Of a stretch of 33,513 nt of DNA, positions 31,650 through 33,513 are shown piece after piece; the stretch's first letter is position 1, and every line of letters begins with the position of its first letter. The DNA lies in assembly GCA_036641735.1 (NCBI GenBank), contig JAVWEG010000016.1, positions 1 to 33,513 of the forward strand. Direction: 5' to 3'. A program made the translations under genes and the position numbers. Under the pieces are notes generated by a model, which did not search any database, was not told where the DNA came from, and was given only the letters and a program-made list of their open reading frames with translations. Origin of the DNA: JAGPHI01 sp036641735 (lineage in GTDB: Bacteria; Bacillota; Clostridia; Oscillospirales; Ruminococcaceae).

Positions 31650-33149
31650 GTGAAAAAAATCGTTTCCGCAATAATGACAATTTTAATGCTGAGTGCTTGT
31701 TTATCTGTATCTGCCGCAAGCGTAGCTCCGCCAGCCGTATCATCGCAAGCTTATGCGGTGATGGATATTTCCACCGGACAAGTATTAGTGCAAAAGGGCG
31801 GTACAGAGTCTCATTTTCCTGCGAGCATTACTAAAATAATGACGCTTGCACTCGCACTCGAAAAGTGCGGCGGAGATATGTCAGGCCAGGTAACTGTATC
31901 TAAAGACGATATAAATATTGAGCGCGGCTCATCACATATAGCTTTACAAGCAGACGAAGTAATTACATTGCAAGACGCATTTGAAGCCACTGTGCTTATG
32001 AGTGCCAACGATGCGGCAAACGTGCTTGCCTCTTATGTTGCGGATGGCAATTTAGCCGCGTTCCCCGATTTAATGAACAACAAGGTAGCTCAGCTTGGGC
32101 TTACAGGCACACATTTTGTAAACGCACACGGCCTATTTAATCAAGAGCATTATACCACAGCCTGTGATATGGCGAAAATCACGCAATATGCTATGTCTGT
32201 ACCCGGATTTAAAGAGCTGTTTGGCAGCACAGATTACATTATGAAGCCCACCAACAAGCAAAGTCAGCAGAGATTATTCGGCACAGACAATTGTATGCTC
32301 GTTACCAGTAATCTTAAATACGAAGGCACTATCGGCGGCAAATCGGGCTGGGTACAGGAATCGGGCTACACTATGGTAGAAGTAGCACAGCGCGACGGGC
32401 GCACTTTAGTGGCGGTAGTATTGGCAAGCTCGCAAAAATACGATAAATTCAGAGACTGCATATCCTTATTTGATTATTGCTTTAATAATTTTGTTACGGT
32501 AAGTGTAGATACCGCTAAAATGGATAGCGTACAAGTGCCTGTATTTGGCGGCGGAGACAAAACTCTTGGCAATGTAAAAATAAGCGTACAGCCGTTTGCT
32601 GTGCAATTGCTCTCGGGAATGACACAAAACGACTTGGAGCTTAGTTATAATGTACCCGATAAATACATTATTGGCAAGCCATTTTCACCCACTGTCTCAG
32701 TGAAGATAAAAAACGCGCCCGATTATATGGGAACAGAGCTTGGTACTTTCCCTATGTCTACAGGCTCACTCGGTGAAATACTGGCACGCAGTACAGGGGC
32801 GGCATCTACAGGTATTTCCGCGCGCTCAAGCGGTACGTCATCTTGGTCTTTCACTTTTATCCTTATCAGCAGTGCTGTACTTATACTTATTGCTTTAGTA
32901 GGCGGCCGCATAGCGTATGTCGCGTATATCAAAGCAATGCGCAAAAAGCGCAAATTAGCGCGTATGCGTTCATTGTACGGATATAATGCCTATGATAAGC
33001 CCATACCTGCATCTATACAGCGTGCGCAATACAATAAATCACGCACTACATCGCAAAAATCCGCGCGCAGCAATGTGCAAACGCGCAAGCTTCAAATTAT
33101 ACAAGGTGGCGGATATCACGATGATGTAAAACAAGCAGGACAAAGATAA
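31650..33149 (+). CDS. D-alanyl-D-alanine carboxypeptidase (DacA/DacF, PBP5 type)
   Basis: A low-molecular-weight penicillin-binding protein that trims the terminal D-Ala of peptidoglycan stem peptides. The catalytic motifs are S59-x-x-K62 (SITK), S118-A-N120 and K231-S-G233. A hydrophobic signal (about 3-22) ends near a possible lipobox L-S-A-C with Cys17, or may be cut by signal peptidase I after SVSA. Unusually, after the C-terminal beta domain it has a full membrane helix (about 400-425) and then a strongly basic 70-residue tail, instead of the usual short amphipathic anchor. The start is a GTG with AAAGGAG ten bases upstream. A terminator follows. Confidence 0.92.
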   Translation: MKKIVSAIMTILMLSACLSVSAASVAPPAVSSQAYAVMDISTGQVLVQKGGTESHFPASITKIMTLALALEKCGGDMSGQVTVSKDDINIERGSSHIALQADEVITLQDAFEATVLMSANDAANVLASYVADGNLAAFPDLMNNKVAQLGLTGTHFVNAHGLFNQEHYTTACDMAKITQYAMSVPGFKELFGSTDYIMKPTNKQSQQRLFGTDNCMLVTSNLKYEGTIGGKSGWVQESGYTMVEVAQRDGRTLVAVVLASSQKYDKFRDCISLFDYCFNNFVTVSVDTAKMDSVQVPVFGGGDKTLGNVKISVQPFAVQLLSGMTQNDLELSYNVPDKYIIGKPFSPTVSVKIKNAPDYMGTELGTFPMSTGSLGEILARSTGAASTGISARSSGTSSWSFTFILISSAVLILIALVGGRIAYVAYIKAMRKKRKLARMRSLYGYNAYDKPIPASIQRAQYNKSRTTSQKSARSNVQTRKLQIIQGGGYHDDVKQAGQR

Positions 33150-33155
33150 ACCAAT

Positions 33156-33205
33156 AAAGCGGTGAGGTTTGAATGAAAAATCATTTAAATCTCATCGCTT
33201 TTTAT
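33156..33205 (+). terminator. Intrinsic terminator after the D,D-carboxypeptidase gene
   Basis: A 15-bp outer stem with two G-U pairs (33156-33170 with 33187-33201), an inner AATGA/TCATT stem, and a T-rich run after it. It separates the gene from the promoter at 33229. Confidence 0.88.
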
Positions 33206-33228
33206 TGCAAAAGATAGCGACTTTTTTA

Positions 33229-33257
33229 TTGACATTATACGAGTATAACGCTATCAT
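33229..33257 (+). promoter_or_regulatory. Promoter with embedded inverted repeat upstream of the alpha/beta hydrolase
   Basis: TTGACA (33229-33234) and TATCAT (33252-33257) are 17 bases apart. The spacer holds TTATAC-ga-GTATAA (33235-33248), a perfect 6-bp inverted repeat exactly between the two boxes, as expected for a repressor or a MerR-like activator site. The leader to the start at 33389 is about 125 bases long and holds no gene I can support. Confidence 0.6.
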
Positions 33258-33388
33258 AAAGTTGCACAAAACAAGCTATATGAAAGTGATTTTGATAAAT
33301 TGTTGAAGTGCGAAAGTTTTACGGAAAAGATATAAAAGATTTTTGCACCGCTGTGTGCAATTTATATTTGATGAAAGATGAGGTTAAT

Positions 33389-33513
33389 ATGCTTTTTAAA
33401 GAATCGGGGAGTGAACATTCTCCCACAATTATCTTGTTACATGGCGGTGGACTTTCTGATTGGTCATTGACACCTATTGCTAACAGATTAAGTTTAAAAT
33501 ATCATATAATAAC
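33389..33513 (+). CDS. Alpha/beta hydrolase, N-terminal fragment (cut by window end)
   Basis: The first 41 codons of a probable alpha/beta-fold hydrolase. After a short lead comes TIILLHGGGLSDWSL, the strand and oxyanion-hole H-G-G-G motif of this superfamily, followed by PIANRLS. The ATG follows GATGAGG by about six bases. The frame is open from base 33299, but no better start is seen upstream. The rest, including the catalytic triad, lies outside the window, so the substrate class is unknown. Confidence 0.75.
   Translation, partial: MLFKESGSEHSPTIILLHGGGLSDWSLTPIANRLSLKYHII

Noticed and set aside
1..33513. CRISPR arrays, insertion sequences, prophage or defence islands
   Set aside because: No regularly spaced repeats, transposase, integrase, phage structural genes or recognised defence genes are present; all long open frames belong to housekeeping or common families.

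Overview
The window looks like ordinary chromosome from an endospore-forming member of the class Clostridia (Bacillota). The evidence is a yabO/rqcP-yabP-yabQ-divIC-yabR block in Bacillus gene order, a SpoIIQ-like LytM protein, a fused IspH-ribosomal protein S1 gene of the kind known from Clostridia, strong AGGAGG-type ribosome binding sites, and sigma-A promoters of the TTGACA/TATAAT type. The DNA is moderately AT-rich. I cannot name the genus. No phage, insertion sequence, CRISPR array or obvious genomic island is present; I did not find a previously undescribed multi-gene system.

Layout. (1) 1-2155: the 3' part of a U32 peptidase gene and dut, closed by a bidirectional terminator. (2) 2164-4340, minus: an amino-acid-permease-like transporter translationally coupled to a metallophosphoesterase. 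(3) 4488-5867: a KtrB/TrkH potassium channel subunit. (4) 6061-6134: tRNA-Gly(TCC) with its own promoter and terminator. (5) 6411-8958, minus: hpf, then the yabR-divIC-yabQ-yabP-rqcP cluster. (6) 9171-14716: a tightly packed plus-strand run of CPBP protease, tadA, fabG-like SDR, DUF1858 protein, trmK, Nif3-like and rqcH. (7) 14785-17238: nagA, a Cof-type HAD phosphatase and a deoxyinosine-type DNA glycosylase. (8) 17402-19822: a three-gene amino-acid ABC importer with a strong promoter, an internal hairpin and a terminator. (9) 20017-20739: the SpoIIQ-like gene. (10) 20822-24349: rfbC, a tandem GT2 glycosyltransferase and hemW. (11) 24396-30271, minus: murC-cmk-plsC-ispH/rpsA, a terminator, then fucO. 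(12) 30395-33149: CCA-adding enzyme and a DacA-type D,D-carboxypeptidase. (13) 33389-end: the first codons of an alpha/beta hydrolase behind a promoter that carries an operator-like inverted repeat.

Functional themes. Both dedicated factors of bacterial ribosome-associated quality control (RqcP and RqcH) are present, in separate operons. Translation and RNA upkeep is heavily represented: tadA, trmK, CCA-adding enzyme, hpf, two S1-domain proteins and tRNA-Gly. Envelope and sporulation functions are also prominent: murC, dacA, divIC, yabPQ, SpoIIQ-like, rfbC/GT2 and plsC. The points most worth a second look are candidate control sites: paired TACA-N3-TGTA motifs in the dacA promoter, a dyad inside the promoter of the terminal hydrolase, a palindrome before rfbC, and possible sporulation promoters before spoIIQ and yabP. 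At protein level, the TrmK homologue has a diverged catalytic-loop motif and the SpoIIQ-like protein keeps a complete LytM zinc site. The only gene-poor stretch above 300 bases is 5868-6410, which holds an inverted repeat, the tRNA and two terminators; I see nothing convincing in 6190-6365.
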